This document shows positions 1 to 9,612 of a stretch of DNA of 64,000 nucleotides, one piece after another (within the stretch, counting starts at the first letter, position 1; every line of letters begins with the position of its first letter). The DNA lies in assembly GCF_020329505.1 (NCBI RefSeq), contig NZ_JAGKJJ010000005.1, positions 1 to 64,000 on the forward strand, given 5' to 3'. The notes beneath the pieces are model-generated. The model worked only from the letters and a program-made list of their open reading frames with translations. It ran no database searches and was not told the origin of the DNA. This stretch comes from Bradyrhizobium semiaridum (lineage in GTDB: Bacteria; Pseudomonadota; Alphaproteobacteria; Rhizobiales; Xanthobacteraceae). Both the position numbers and the translations under genes were made by a program.

Positions 1-285
1 GGCGATCGCCGGTCCCGAATCGCGCCGCATCGGCTCCAGCAGCACGTCGGCCTCGAGCCCGATCTCGGCGAGCTGCTCCAGCACCATGAAGCGGTAGGCC
101 TCGTTGGTGATCACGATCGCCCGCTCGAACGTTGCCGCGTCCGACACCCGCAGCAGCGTCTCCTGGAAGGTCGAGCGCGCCCCGAACAGCGACAGGAACT
201 GCTTCGGATGCACCTCGCGCGAGGCCGGCCACAGCCGGGTGCCCGCGCCGCCGCACATGATCAGGGGGATAATTCGTCGGTTCAT
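1..285 (-). CDS. manC: Mannose-1-phosphate guanylyltransferase, N-terminal part (runs off window)
   Basis: Makes GDP-mannose from mannose-1-phosphate and GTP in the cytoplasm, supplying gmd/fcl (42-43 kb) and mannosyltransferases. The first 95 codons are present and open to the window edge. The protein begins MNRRIIPLIMCGGAGTRLWP, which contains the nucleotide-binding GGAGTRLWP signature of this pyrophosphorylase family, followed by HPKQFLSL and a late RRDSGPAIA that matches the conserved phosphate/sugar-binding segment. The ATG at 285 has a GAGG ribosome-binding site about 8 nt upstream. Whether the missing C-terminus carries a fused mannose-6-phosphate isomerase domain cannot be seen. Confidence 0.9.
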   Translation of the reverse strand, partial: MNRRIIPLIMCGGAGTRLWPASREVHPKQFLSLFGARSTFQETLLRVSDAATFERAIVITNEAYRFMVLEQLAEIGLEADVLLEPMRRDSGPAIA

Positions 286-618
286 CGATGCCTCAAGTCC
301 TGTCACGTCCGTGGATGACACATCAAAATCGCGGGAGGCATCCTGGCGTCGACGGCCCGGTGCCCGGGGGCAACACGGGAGACCTACCACCCAAACCAGA
401 GCGTCCGGCCCGCATTTTGCCGGTATTGTAAACCCCCGGTGTGCGGCTGGCTGCCCCGTTCCGGCCTCTTTAGCCGCCCGGTCGAGCCTGCCGCAATAGG
501 GACCCGGGACGCCTATTGCCAGATCGCTGCAGAAACCATACCAAGGCGGCGAATTTGGGCGCGCGAAAGCGTTTTGCGCTGTTTTTGACACATTCTGAAC
601 CTGGCTAGCGCGGGCGAC
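286..618. other. Divergent intergenic region, no gene seen
   Basis: This 333-base gap separates manC (leftward) from the flippase-like gene at 619 (rightward), so it should hold promoters for both. The only promoter-like hexamer I can point to is TTGACA at 585-590 on the plus strand, without a convincing -10 at normal spacing. Open frames here have no recognisable protein character. No repeat of the families found elsewhere in the window is evident. Confidence 0.4.
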
Positions 619-1584
619 ATGCGCCGAATCCTGCTTTCTGCACTCAAGATCGTGGTCTCGGCCGCGCTGCTTTATTTCTCGTTGCGCAAGGTCGATCTGC
701 ATGATCTCGCCTCGCGCATCCAGCTCGAGAGCCTCGGCTGGCTGGCGCTGGCGATTGCGATCACCTTCCTGCAGATCTTCCTTGGCGTGCTGCGCTGGCG
801 GGAGATCGGCGTCGAATGCGGCGCGCCGCTGCAGACCTCGCAGGCAATGCGTTTCAACGTGATCGGCACCTTCTTCAATCAGACGCTGCCCTCATCGATC
901 GGCGGCGATGCGGTGCGGCTGTGGCTGGTCGCCCGCAGCGGCGCCGGCTGGCGCGCCGCGACCTATTCGATCTTCGTCGATCGCGCGGTCGGACTGATCG
1001 CGCTGGCCGTGCTGATCGCCGCGACCTTGCCGTGGAGCTATCGGCTGATCTCCGATTTCCATGGCTGGACCGCGCTCCTGCTGCTCGACCTGGCGGCGCT
1101 CGGCGCCGGATTCGGCTTTCTCATGATCGGCGTCCTGCCGTGGCCCTGGCTGCGGCAATGGTGGGCGACGCATCACATCCATGCCTGCGCCGTGGTCGCC
1201 AACCGGGTGCTGTTCAGCCGTGCGCACGGGCTAAGGGTCGCCGTGCTGTCGATCCTGATTCACGTGATGGCCGTCGTGATCGGCTGGTGCGTGGTGCAGT
1301 CGATCGCGGCGCCGGTCACGTTCGGCGAGATTTTCCAGCTGCTGCCGCCGGTGATGCTGATCACGATGATGCCGATCTCGATCGCGGGCTGGGGGGTGCG
1401 CGAAGCCACCATGGGCCTGGCCTTCGGATATGCCGGATTGGCCGCCAATGAAGGCGTCAACATTTCGCTGCTGTTCGGCGCGGTCTCGTTCGTGGTCGGC
1501 GTGTTCGGCGGCCTGGTGTGGATCCTGAGCCCGGAAAAAGCCGCCAAGGGCACCGAGCCGATCGAAGCCCCCGTATCGCAATAG
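619..1584 (+). CDS. YbhN/UPF0104-family (lysylphosphatidylglycerol synthase TM-like) flippase-fold membrane protein
   Basis: A 321-residue integral inner-membrane protein with about eight hydrophobic segments, starting MRRILLSALKIVVSAALLYF. The conserved family pieces are visible: FNQTLPSSIGGDAVRLWL near residues 90-107 and a late ISIAGWGVREATMGLAFGY around 254-272. The family is homologous to the membrane part of MprF. Its members sit in envelope-lipid or polysaccharide loci, but the substrate is not known. It lies 9 bases upstream of a WecA-like sugar transferase on the same strand, suggesting a two-gene operon in O-antigen initiation or export. The family call is solid and the function is inferred only from context. 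Confidence 0.8.
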   Translation: MRRILLSALKIVVSAALLYFSLRKVDLHDLASRIQLESLGWLALAIAITFLQIFLGVLRWREIGVECGAPLQTSQAMRFNVIGTFFNQTLPSSIGGDAVRLWLVARSGAGWRAATYSIFVDRAVGLIALAVLIAATLPWSYRLISDFHGWTALLLLDLAALGAGFGFLMIGVLPWPWLRQWWATHHIHACAVVANRVLFSRAHGLRVAVLSILIHVMAVVIGWCVVQSIAAPVTFGEIFQLLPPVMLITMMPISIAGWGVREATMGLAFGYAGLAANEGVNISLLFGAVSFVVGVFGGLVWILSPEKAAKGTEPIEAPVSQ

Positions 1585-1593
1585 CCGGCCACA

Positions 1594-2619
1594 ATGACCA
1601 GTTTCGAAATCCTCCTGTCGCTGCTCGCAGCGATCCTCGCCGCGGCAATCTCGGCGCTCCTGATCCAGGCGACGCGGCCGCTGCTGCTGCGCGTGGCGCT
1701 GGCCAAGCCGAATGCGCGCTCCTCGCACCGGACGCCGACGCCGCAGGGCGCCGGCATCGCGGTCGTCATGGCAACACTGCTCGCGGGCGGCATCGTGATC
1801 GTGCTGGCGGGATCAGCTGACCTGACCGTACCGCTCACCGTGTTCGCGGCCGGCCTGTTCATCGCGGTGGTGGGCTTTGCCGATGACGTCCGTCCGCTCC
1901 CCGTCGTGCCCCGGCTGCTGCTGCAAGCCGCCGCGGTCGCGGCCGTGGTGTTTGCCGCGCCCGGCGAGTTGCGGATCGTTCCGGCCTGTCCCGTCCTGCT
2001 CGAGCGCGCCTTGCTGCTGATCGCCGGCCTGTGGTTCGTGAACCTCGTCAATTTCATGGACGGGCTGGACCTGATGACCGCGGCCGAAGCGGTGCCGGTC
2101 GCGGTGGCGGTGGCGCTGCTCGGCAGCCTCGGCCACATCCCGGCCGCGACCACGATCGTCGCCGCCGCGCTATGCGGGGCGCTGCTCGGCTTCGTTCCGT
2201 TCAACCGGCCGGTCGCCAAAATCTTCCTCGGCGATGTCGGCAGCCTGCCGATCGGCCTGTTGTTGGGCTGGTGCCTGCTCCAGCTCGCGCTGCACCAGCA
2301 GTTCGCCGCGGCGCTCCTGCTGCCGCTGTACTACCTGGCGGATGCGACCGTGACATTGCTGCGCCGCATGGCGCGGCGCGAGGCGTTCTGGGCCGCGCAC
2401 CGTTCGCACTTCTATCAGCGTGCGACCGACAACGGCTTTTCGGTGTGGCGCGTCGTCGGCAGCGTCTTCGCTCTCAATGTCGTGCTGGCGCTGCTCGCCT
2501 TCGCGTCGGTCGTGCTGAACTCGGCTTTCGCCGACATCGCCCTGCTGCTGGCCGGTGCGCTCGCGGTCGCCTTGCTGCTGCGCCGCTTCGCGCGGCCGCG
2601 CGCGGCCAAGCCCGCGTGA
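1594..2619 (+). CDS. WecA/WbpL-type undecaprenyl-phosphate sugar-1-phosphate transferase
   Basis: A 341-residue polytopic membrane enzyme of the MraY/WecA family (glycosyltransferase 4 in Pfam), which starts O-antigen units by moving a sugar-1-phosphate from a UDP-sugar to undecaprenyl phosphate. Visible motifs in order are FADDVRPLP (first Asp motif, about residue 95), NLVNFMDGLDLM (about 150), KIFLGDVGSLPIGLL (about 210) and the cytosolic AHRSHFYQRATDNG (about 268). Length and motif order fit the WbpL/WreU subgroup. It is followed convergently by a 4-ketosugar reductase-like gene and near a CapD/WbpM dehydratase, so UDP-QuiNAc is the likely donor. That donor is an inference. Confidence 0.9.
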   Translation: MTSFEILLSLLAAILAAAISALLIQATRPLLLRVALAKPNARSSHRTPTPQGAGIAVVMATLLAGGIVIVLAGSADLTVPLTVFAAGLFIAVVGFADDVRPLPVVPRLLLQAAAVAAVVFAAPGELRIVPACPVLLERALLLIAGLWFVNLVNFMDGLDLMTAAEAVPVAVAVALLGSLGHIPAATTIVAAALCGALLGFVPFNRPVAKIFLGDVGSLPIGLLLGWCLLQLALHQQFAAALLLPLYYLADATVTLLRRMARREAFWAAHRSHFYQRATDNGFSVWRVVGSVFALNVVLALLAFASVVLNSAFADIALLLAGALAVALLLRRFARPRAAKPA

Positions 2620-2637
2620 TCCGGGCAAGCGGAGCGA

Positions 2638-3579
2638 TCAGCCTGCGGTCTGATCCAAAGCGAGCTTCAAGCCTTCATCGAGGCTGATCGGCGGCCGCCA
2701 GCCGCTCGCGGCGAGCTTCGAGAGATCGAGCTCCAGCGACCCGAGCAGACTGTCATTGGCTTCGCTGCGGCCGCTGATGTGGAGCAGCGTGCGCAGCAGC
2801 GGCGGCGGCAACCAGAACAGACGCGGCGAGGTCCGCGCCGCGAATGCGAGGCGCTCGATGAACTGCGGCGTCGAGACCTGCTCGCTGTCGGCCACCAGGA
2901 ACACGTCGAAATCCTGTCCCGGATGAGTCAGGCGATGCAGGATGAACGCGGCCAGATTCTGCACCGACAGGAACGCGCGGCGGTTATCGATGTCGGCCAG
3001 CGGCAGCGGAATGCGGCGCTTCACCGCCCTTTCGAGCAGCGCGAAATTGCCCCTGGCCCCGGCGCCGTAGATCAAGGGCGGCCGGATCACGGTCACCCGC
3101 ATGCCGTTGCCCGGCACCAGTTCCTTCAGCCGGACTTCGGCGGCCGCTTTCGACATGCCGTAGAGACCACGCGGCGTCAGGATGTCGTCCTCGCGAAACG
3201 GCGGGCGCCCGTCGTTGCTGCGGCCGTGGACCAGGATCGTGCTGACGAAGATGAAATCTCGCACGCCGGCCGCGATCGCGGCACGCGCCAGATGCAGCGT
3301 GCCGCCGACATTGATGTTGTGGTAGAGCTCGATGGCGTGCTCTTCGTCCTGGTGATGGACGCGCGCGGCGAGATGCACCACGGCATTCACGCCGGCGAGC
3401 GCGGCGCGCCAGTCCGTGGTCGGGCCGAGCGACTCGATCTGCACGTCACGGGCGTCCCGAGGCGGGGTTCGCACGGCACGGCGCGTCGACCAGCCGTTGC
3501 GCTCCAGCAAGGGCAAGACGTGGCGGCCGACGAAACCGCTGGCGCCGGTCACCAGAACCGTCGGTCGACCGTCGCTCAT
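2638..3579 (-). CDS. NAD-dependent epimerase/reductase (WbpV/WreQ-like UDP-4-keto-6-deoxy-GlcNAc reductase)
   Basis: A 313-residue extended short-chain dehydrogenase beginning MSDGRPTVLVTGASGFVGRH, with the Rossmann GxxGxxG at residues 11-17. An active-site YGMSKAAAE (YxxxK) lies near residue 135. Its start ATG at 3579 overlaps the TGA of the upstream GT4 gene by four bases, indicating translational coupling. Together with the CapD/WbpM-like dehydratase at 4837-6750 and the WbpL-like transferase at 1594-2619 it matches the Rhizobium etli WreV-WreQ-WreU scheme: dehydrate UDP-GlcNAc, reduce the 4-keto group to UDP-QuiNAc, load it on the lipid carrier. A plain 4-epimerase role is the alternative. 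A longer upstream start exists but would overlap the preceding gene heavily. Confidence 0.85.
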   Translation of the reverse strand: MSDGRPTVLVTGASGFVGRHVLPLLERNGWSTRRAVRTPPRDARDVQIESLGPTTDWRAALAGVNAVVHLAARVHHQDEEHAIELYHNINVGGTLHLARAAIAAGVRDFIFVSTILVHGRSNDGRPPFREDDILTPRGLYGMSKAAAEVRLKELVPGNGMRVTVIRPPLIYGAGARGNFALLERAVKRRIPLPLADIDNRRAFLSVQNLAAFILHRLTHPGQDFDVFLVADSEQVSTPQFIERLAFAARTSPRLFWLPPPLLRTLLHISGRSEANDSLLGSLELDLSKLAASGWRPPISLDEGLKLALDQTAG

Positions 3580-4847
3580 GCCGTCCGCTCCACGTCCCGA
3601 TTGCACAACAGCTCCCCGATCAGCGCGGCATAGCTGCCGAGCGCCCGCTCCGGACTGTAGGTCCGCGCAGCCGCCACTGCCCGCTCGGCCATCGCGGCAT
3701 CCCGCGACTGCGAGGCCAGGCGGACGGCATCGGCGAGCCGATCGGGCCGGCCCGGCGTCACCACCCAGCCGAGCCCGCTCTCCTTCACCGTGAGCGCGGC
3801 CTCGGCCTCCGGCTCGGAGACCAGGATGACGGGACGGCCGGCCGCGAGCAGATTGTAGAACCGGCTCGGTACCGACACGCCGGCGACGTCCTTGCGATAG
3901 GGAATAAGCCACACATCGGCGCTGGAGAGAAGCGCATCGAGATCACCGTCGGCGACACGGTCGACCAGCGTGACATTGCCGAGCCGCGCTGCGGCCTGCA
4001 TCTGCTTCAGGCGATCGAAACCGATGCCCCAGCCCGAGAGCAGGAAATGGATGTCCCCCTCGTCGCGCAGCAGCCGCGCGGCCTCGAACACGATATCCGG
4101 GTCGTGGGTGAAGCCGAGATTGCCCGACAACCCGACGACGAAGCGCGCGGCGATCGCCTTGCGGAACGGATTGTCCGGGCTCACCGGCCGCGGGCCGGGC
4201 GGCAGCGTCGCCCAGTTCGGGATGAACCTGATCTTGTCCGGCGTCATCCCGCGGTAGCGCAGCAGCAGCTTCTCGGCGTCGCGGCCGATCACGATCACCG
4301 CGTTCAGGGCGCGGAACATCAGCGCGTTGATCGCCCGCATCGCGCGCGCGACGAGCGAGGTCGGCCGCAACAGCCCGGCCATGACCAGCACGTCGGGAAA
4401 CAGATCGTGCAGGATCAGTGCCGACTTCGCCCGCTTCAGCCGGGCCGCGGCGGCCACCGCGTAGGGAAGCACGAAGGGCGCGGTCACCGTCAGCGCCACG
4501 TCGCCGCGCTTGAGCCGCGTCAGCAGCGCGGCGAAGATCCGCGCCGTGAACAGCAGCTCGGCCGTTGCACGCCTGATCAGCGCCGCCTTGCCCGGCAGCC
4601 GGTTCTTGATCTCGACCACGACCGGCCGTCCGGGCGCGGCGGCCTTCGCCGAGCCGGGCATGCCGGAGACGACCACCACCTCGGCATCCTCTGCGATCCG
4701 CTCGGCGATCGCGGCCATGATCGCGGCGGTCGTCGAATGATCCGGCGGATAATGCTGGCTGACGACGACCACTTTGTTGGGCTTTCGCATCAGCGGCTTT
4801 CGCGATGGAGCGTCCGTACCGCGCGCGACGGCGCGATCAGGCTGCAT
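3576..4847 (-). CDS. Glycosyltransferase family 4, WbuB-like
   Basis: A cytosolic or membrane-associated GT-B fold transferase of 423 residues. The N-domain has VVVVSQHYPPDHSTTAA, a middle IVIGRDAEKLLLRYRG and IRFIPNW, and the C-domain carries GLSGNLGFTHD and IPYRKDVAGVSVPSRFYNLL, the WbuB-type donor-binding region. Two starts are possible. The ATG at 4847 has a GGAG about 11 nt upstream and overlaps the previous stop, and the ATG at 4790 (404 residues) begins right at MRKPNKVVVV. I chose 4847 because the paralogue at 55646-56911 has an extension of the same length, but this is uncertain. It sits in an apparent operon between the dehydratase and the reductase. Confidence 0.85.
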   Translation of the reverse strand: MQPDRAVARGTDAPSRKPLMRKPNKVVVVSQHYPPDHSTTAAIMAAIAERIAEDAEVVVVSGMPGSAKAAAPGRPVVVEIKNRLPGKAALIRRATAELLFTARIFAALLTRLKRGDVALTVTAPFVLPYAVAAAARLKRAKSALILHDLFPDVLVMAGLLRPTSLVARAMRAINALMFRALNAVIVIGRDAEKLLLRYRGMTPDKIRFIPNWATLPPGPRPVSPDNPFRKAIAARFVVGLSGNLGFTHDPDIVFEAARLLRDEGDIHFLLSGWGIGFDRLKQMQAAARLGNVTLVDRVADGDLDALLSSADVWLIPYRKDVAGVSVPSRFYNLLAAGRPVILVSEPEAEAALTVKESGLGWVVTPGRPDRLADAVRLASQSRDAAMAERAVAAARTYSPERALGSYAALIGELLCNRDVERTA

Positions 4848-6750
4848 TCGATCCGAACTCCGGTACGGCGTCCTGCAACACGGCGCGGATGGTCACGCGA
4901 TCGTCCTTCTCGATCGCCTCCTCCAGCGCCGCGAGCCATTTGCGCATCGTCGACATCGGCGGCTGGTTCGGCTTGGCCGCCATCATGCCGTCGACGCCGA
5001 TCTCGATGGTCGGCTCCTGGCTCGCGAACAGGATCTCGTTCAGCCGTTCGCCGGGGCGGATGCCGCTGAACACGATCTCGACATCGACGCCCGGCTGCAG
5101 GCCGGACAGGCGGATCATCCGCTCGGCGAGGTCGACGATCTTGACCGGCTGCCCCATGTTCAGCACGTAGACCGAAACGTCCGGCCGCGCCGGCGTCATC
5201 GCGTGCGTCGCCGCCGTGATGACGAGGTCGCAGGCCTCGCGGATGGTCATGAAATAGCGGACCATGTCCGGATGCGTGACCGTGATCGGCCCGCCGGCCT
5301 CGATCTGGGCCTTGAACTTCGGCACCACCGAGCCGTTGGACGCCAGCACGTTGCCGAACCGCACCGAGATCAGGCGCATATGCGGCTTGCTGCCCGCCTG
5401 CGCCATCAGGTCGTGATCGAGCGCCTGACAATACATTTCCGCGAACCGCTTGGTCAGGCCCAGCATCGACACCGGCTCGATCGCCTTGTCGGTCGAGATC
5501 ATGACCATGGCGCTGGCGCCGGCGGCGAGCGCGGCGTCGGCGACGTTGACCGAGCCGAAGATGTTGGTCTTGACGCCTTCGCTCCAGTCGCGCTCGAGGA
5601 TCGGCACATGCTTGAGCGCGGCGGCGTGGAACACGATGTCGGGCTTGAATTCGCGCATCAGCCGCGTGATGCGCTCGCGATCCCTAATGTCGGCGATGCG
5701 GCCCTCGATCACCGCGCCGGTGTCGCGGGTGGACAGCGCTTCGGTGACGGCATAGAGCGCAGGCTCCGAATTCTCGACCACCAGCAGGCGCGCCGCACCG
5801 AAGGTCGCGACCCGGTCGCAGATTTCCGCGCCGATCGAGCCGCCGCCGCCGGTCACGATCACCGACTTGCCCTTCACCAGCGCCTCGAGCCGCGCATAGT
5901 CGATCTTCTGGGTCGGACGCAGCAGCAGGTCCTCCACCGCGACATTGGTGAGCCTCGGCGCATCGCCGCTCTCGAGCGACGGCAGCCGGCTGACCATCAT
6001 GCCGAGCCGCTTGGCGCGCATCAAGACGCTTTCCGGATGCGCCTCCGGTTCGAACGCCGAGGGCGTCATGACGACCCGCTTGATCGGCCGCTGCCGGCCT
6101 TCGAAATCGCGAATCACGGCCTCGATGTCGTCGACGCCGCCGACCACGGGAATGTTGCGGATCATCTGGCCCTGGTCCGACGGCGACGGCGACAGCACGC
6201 CGACCGGCCACAGCCGCTTGATGGCACCGTTCTCGATGCCGCGCAGCACCACCTCCGCGTCGGCGGTGCGTCCAACCAGCAGCGCAGGGGCGGCGTTGTC
6301 GGAGCGGGCATGCAGCCGAGTGCGCGAATAGCGGAAATAGCGATAGCCGAGCCGCAGCGCGCTCAGGGCGGCGATTTCGAGGAAGAAGAACAGGATGATC
6401 GTGATGCGGCCGAGGAAGACCGAGCCATGCGCCCCCGCCCCGGTGAAGAAGTAGACATAATCCAGCACCACGAGAGCGAGCGTCAGGATCACCGCGACGC
6501 GCAGGATGTTCACTGCATCGGGCAGCGAGGTGAAGCGCCATTTCGCCGTGGTCAGGTTGCAGAAATAACTGACCACGATGCTGAACAGCACGAACCAGGG
6601 CAGGATCCGCAGCAGCTGCGGCAAGCGGTCGGCGAGCAGATTGCCCTCGAAACGCAGATAAAAGCTCGCCAGCAACGCAAACGCCGTCGCGAGCGCGTCA
6701 TGGGCCAAGATCAGGAAGTTGCGCAGAGTGAACTGTGAAAGGCGCGTCAT
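4837..6750 (-). CDS. CapD/WbpM/FlaA1-family membrane UDP-sugar 4,6-dehydratase
   Basis: A 637-residue inner-membrane protein with four hydrophobic helices in residues 12-130, a nucleotide-binding-like middle domain (about 150-260) and a C-terminal SDR catalytic domain with GGGGSIG at 301-307. The family makes UDP-4-keto-6-deoxy sugars from UDP-GlcNAc for O-antigen. STDKA lies at 419-423. The catalytic Met of the usual MGxxK segment appears as Leu430, with Met one residue earlier (429) and Lys434 kept. Its TGA overlaps the start of the GT4 gene by 11 bases. It is the likely first step of the UDP-QuiNAc pathway with the genes at 2638 and 1594. Confidence 0.9.
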   Translation of the reverse strand: MTRLSQFTLRNFLILAHDALATAFALLASFYLRFEGNLLADRLPQLLRILPWFVLFSIVVSYFCNLTTAKWRFTSLPDAVNILRVAVILTLALVVLDYVYFFTGAGAHGSVFLGRITIILFFFLEIAALSALRLGYRYFRYSRTRLHARSDNAAPALLVGRTADAEVVLRGIENGAIKRLWPVGVLSPSPSDQGQMIRNIPVVGGVDDIEAVIRDFEGRQRPIKRVVMTPSAFEPEAHPESVLMRAKRLGMMVSRLPSLESGDAPRLTNVAVEDLLLRPTQKIDYARLEALVKGKSVIVTGGGGSIGAEICDRVATFGAARLLVVENSEPALYAVTEALSTRDTGAVIEGRIADIRDRERITRLMREFKPDIVFHAAALKHVPILERDWSEGVKTNIFGSVNVADAALAAGASAMVMISTDKAIEPVSMLGLTKRFAEMYCQALDHDLMAQAGSKPHMRLISVRFGNVLASNGSVVPKFKAQIEAGGPITVTHPDMVRYFMTIREACDLVITAATHAMTPARPDVSVYVLNMGQPVKIVDLAERMIRLSGLQPGVDVEIVFSGIRPGERLNEILFASQEPTIEIGVDGMMAAKPNQPPMSTMRKWLAALEEAIEKDDRVTIRAVLQDAVPEFGSNAA

Positions 6751-6832
6751 GCAGCGGACGGGTTAACGGCAAACGGGAATTTGGGACGAGACGTCAAGGC
6801 TGATAGCGCATCTATAGCGCGCATGCCAGCGA

Positions 6833-8125
6833 TCATGGTCGGACTGGGCGTTCGGGTTCCGTGCCGGCCGCCGCCCGCCCCTTCAACGCCATGCCGCCGG
6901 CGACGCCGACCCCCAGCACATACATCCATCCCTCGTGAAAATCGAATATGTGAGAATTGAACAATGATGAAAAAACATTCTGCACCACGACGAGAAGCCC
7001 GACCCAGTTGACGAGACCGCCGCCGCGGAACAACAACAGGTGCAGTATCCACATCGCATAAAGCAGCGCAACGCCGATCATGCCCCACTGGACGGCGACG
7101 TTCAACGTTTGATTGTGCGGATTGCCGATCACCTCTCCCGAGGCGCTTCTGACGCCGCCGGTCGCGACGCGCTCGAACAGGCCCCGCGTGGCTCCGGTGC
7201 CATGGCCGATCAGCGGCGCCTCGGCAAAGAAGCCGAGCGACTTGCGCCAGAATTCCAGCCGCAGCCCGATCGAGGTCGGCGCGTTGCGCTGCTTGTAGAG
7301 CTGGTAATCGCGGTTGAAGCTTTCGGCGGTCCGGCGCAACTGCGGCGATGAAGACCACGCCACCACGGAGAGCGCGGCGACCCCGCACAGGATCAGCACG
7401 ATGCTGCGCCAGCGCAAATGCAGCAGCGCGAACACCGCGAACATGATCGGCACCGTGACCAGTGCCGTGCGCGACACCACCACGAACGCCATGTTGGCGA
7501 AGAAGCTCACCGCAATTGCGGTCAGCAGCGCGGCCAACGCGAAACGCTTCGAGCGCAGCAGCATGACGATCGGATAGCAGAGCGCCACCGCGCACAGGGT
7601 GAACTCCTGGCTCTGGTTGATATGATCCTTGACGAAGATGCCGCGCTCGGCGGTGTTCGGCGGCTTCAGCGTAAGGCCGGGATATTTCAGCAACAGCCAG
7701 GACATCGCCATCAGCAGCGTGCAGGAGACCAGGAACGCCACGAAAACCCAGGTGCCGCGCGTCGAGCGCTGGAAATGATAGAACAGCACCGGAAGCACCA
7801 GCAGCTTGGCCGTCGGTTCGACCGCATAGAACCGCGCGCGCCAGGCCGCATCCGACCAGAGCGTGCCGATCAGGGCGAGCGCGAACAGCGCGATCGGCAC
7901 GATGCAGATCGGCCGCTTCAACAGCGCCCAGAACGCCCTGATGTCGATCGTCGGCGCGATCGCAATCAGCAGCACCACGCCGAAAATGCCGACCAGCGAA
8001 GTCGACCATGGCAATGACAGCGCAATCAGGACCGCGACCACATCGCTGGTCAGCTCCCAGCGCGCCGGGTCGCGCCAGGCGGGCAGCGCTGCGACCTGCG
8101 GTGAGGAAGCCATGCTCACGCTCAC
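6833..8125 (-). CDS. O-antigen ligase family protein (WaaL-like)
   Basis: A polytopic membrane protein of 430 residues with about ten to twelve hydrophobic segments. It contains the large periplasmic loop typical of Wzy_C proteins with [12 protein letters not shown] and [15 protein letters not shown], where the conserved His of the HNxxL-type motif is expected. Such proteins join undecaprenyl-linked O-antigen to lipid A-core in the periplasm. The GTG at 8125 overlaps the TGA of hldE (GTGA), so coupling is likely. The ATG at 8113 four codons later is an alternative start. It could instead be a Wzy polymerase, since the two share this domain, but the location beside core genes favours ligase. 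Confidence 0.82.
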   Translation of the reverse strand: MSVSMASSPQVAALPAWRDPARWELTSDVVAVLIALSLPWSTSLVGIFGVVLLIAIAPTIDIRAFWALLKRPICIVPIALFALALIGTLWSDAAWRARFYAVEPTAKLLVLPVLFYHFQRSTRGTWVFVAFLVSCTLLMAMSWLLLKYPGLTLKPPNTAERGIFVKDHINQSQEFTLCAVALCYPIVMLLRSKRFALAALLTAIAVSFFANMAFVVVSRTALVTVPIMFAVFALLHLRWRSIVLILCGVAALSVVAWSSSPQLRRTAESFNRDYQLYKQRNAPTSIGLRLEFWRKSLGFFAEAPLIGHGTGATRGLFERVATGGVRSASGEVIGNPHNQTLNVAVQWGMIGVALLYAMWILHLLLFRGGGLVNWVGLLVVVQNVFSSLFNSHIFDFHEGWMYVLGVGVAGGMALKGRAAAGTEPERPVRP

Positions 8126-9594
8126 ACCTTGCCTCCGCGGGCGCGATCGACCAGCGATGTCGTGCTGTGGCCCGGCAGGATGTCGATCAGCACCACCTCG
8201 CCGCCGGCGGCTTCGACGATCTCATGGCCGACCACCTGCTCGCGGGTGTAGTCGCCGCCCTTGACCAGTACGCTCGGCCGCACCCGCCTGATCAGGTCGA
8301 TCGGCGTGTCCTCCTCGAAGATCGCGACGAGGTCGACCGCCTCGAGCGCCGCCAGCACCTCGGCGCGCGCCCGCTCGTCTTGCACCGGGCGTCCCTCGCC
8401 CTTCAGCCGCCGCACCGAGGCGTCGCTGTTCAGGCCGACGATCAGGCGGTCGCAGGCACTGCGGGCCGCGGTCAGCACCTTGACGTGACCGGGATGCAGG
8501 ATGTCGAAGCAGCCGTTGGTGAAGCCGATGCGCAGATCCTGGCTGCGCCATGCAGCGAGATGCGCGTCGATGTCGCCGCCGGCCGCAACGATCTTCTCCT
8601 CCGCCACCAGCGAGGCGTGCGGCAGGATCCGCCGCCGCAATTCATCCGGCTTGACGATCGCGGTGCCGGTCTTGCCGACCGCCACCGCGGCCGCCGCGCT
8701 CGCGATCCGCAGTGCGCCGTCCCAGTCTGCGCCGCTGGCCAGCGCCAGCGACAGCGCCGCAGCGACGGTGTCGCCGGCACCGGAGACGTCGCGCACCTTG
8801 ACCGGCAGCGCCGGCACATGGATCGACCGGCCGCCGCGCGCCACCAGCGTCATGCCGCGCTCGCCCTGCGTCACCAGCATCGCCTCGCAATCGGCGAGCA
8901 CCATGGCGTCCGGCGCGGCCTGCGCGATGCTGTCCTGGGTGTCGGCGCGGCTACGGGTCGCCTCGGCGAATTCCTTGCGGTTCGGCGTCAGCACGGTGGC
9001 GCCACGATAGATCGCAAGATTGGCGCTCTTCGGATCGACGATCACGCGCTTGCGCGCCTGGCGCGCGGCATCGATCACGTTGCGGATCACCCGCGCGGTG
9101 AGCACGCCCTTGGCATAGTCGGAGAGCAGCACGATGTCGGCGCGCGCGAGCTGCGGCAGGATCGCATCGATCAGCTGCTGCTCGATCGCGGGCGCGGCCG
9201 GCGCCGCCAGCTCCCAGTCGGAACGCAGCATGTGGGTGGAGAAATGCTCGGATACGAAGCGCACCTTGCGCGTGGTGGGGCGGGTGGCGTCGCGCACCAG
9301 CACGCTCTCGATGCCGTGCTCCTTCTCAAGCGCCGCGGTCAGCGCCGCACCGGCGGCGTCCTCGCCGATCAGGCCGACGAAGATGCAACGGCCGCCGAGC
9401 GAGGCGATGTTGCGCGCGACATTGCCGGCGCCTCCGATATTGCGCTCGCTGCGCCGGACCGCGATGACCGGCGCCGGCGCTTCCGGCGAGATCCGCGACA
9501 CCTCGCCATAGACGAACTCGTCGAGCATGAGGTCGCCGACGCAGAGCACGGTCTGGCCGGACATCGCACGCGAGATGGCTTCAAAATCGAACAT
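8122..9594 (-). CDS. hldE: Bifunctional heptose-7-phosphate kinase / heptose-1-phosphate adenylyltransferase
   Basis: A 490-residue cytosolic enzyme with two domains. Residues about 1-325 are a PfkB/ribokinase-type kinase ([48 protein letters not shown] with the catalytic Asp in GAGDT). Residues about 345-490 form a nucleotidyltransferase with [15 protein letters not shown] and VLVKGGDYT. It phosphorylates D-glycero-beta-D-manno-heptose 7-phosphate at C1 and later adenylylates the 1-phosphate, giving ADP-heptose for the LPS inner core. It lies 18 bases downstream of hldD, the next enzyme, and overlaps the O-antigen ligase gene. Full length and all motifs are present. Confidence 0.96.
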   Translation of the reverse strand: MFDFEAISRAMSGQTVLCVGDLMLDEFVYGEVSRISPEAPAPVIAVRRSERNIGGAGNVARNIASLGGRCIFVGLIGEDAAGAALTAALEKEHGIESVLVRDATRPTTRKVRFVSEHFSTHMLRSDWELAAPAAPAIEQQLIDAILPQLARADIVLLSDYAKGVLTARVIRNVIDAARQARKRVIVDPKSANLAIYRGATVLTPNRKEFAEATRSRADTQDSIAQAAPDAMVLADCEAMLVTQGERGMTLVARGGRSIHVPALPVKVRDVSGAGDTVAAALSLALASGADWDGALRIASAAAAVAVGKTGTAIVKPDELRRRILPHASLVAEEKIVAAGGDIDAHLAAWRSQDLRIGFTNGCFDILHPGHVKVLTAARSACDRLIVGLNSDASVRRLKGEGRPVQDERARAEVLAALEAVDLVAIFEEDTPIDLIRRVRPSVLVKGGDYTREQVVGHEIVEAAGGEVVLIDILPGHSTTSLVDRARGGKV

Positions 9595-9612
9595 CTGTGA
9601 CCATGCCCCGCT

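Noticed and set aside
104..499. Plus-strand 131-codon frame near the left edge
   Set aside because: Its first half is antisense to manC and the rest is intergenic without protein-like features or a ribosome-binding site.
4774..6738. Very long open frame on the plus strand (654 codons) opposite the dehydratase gene
   Set aside because: It is rich in Arg, His, Asp and Gln without any fold signature, as expected for the antisense of a high-GC gene; the opposing frame has complete CapD-type motifs.
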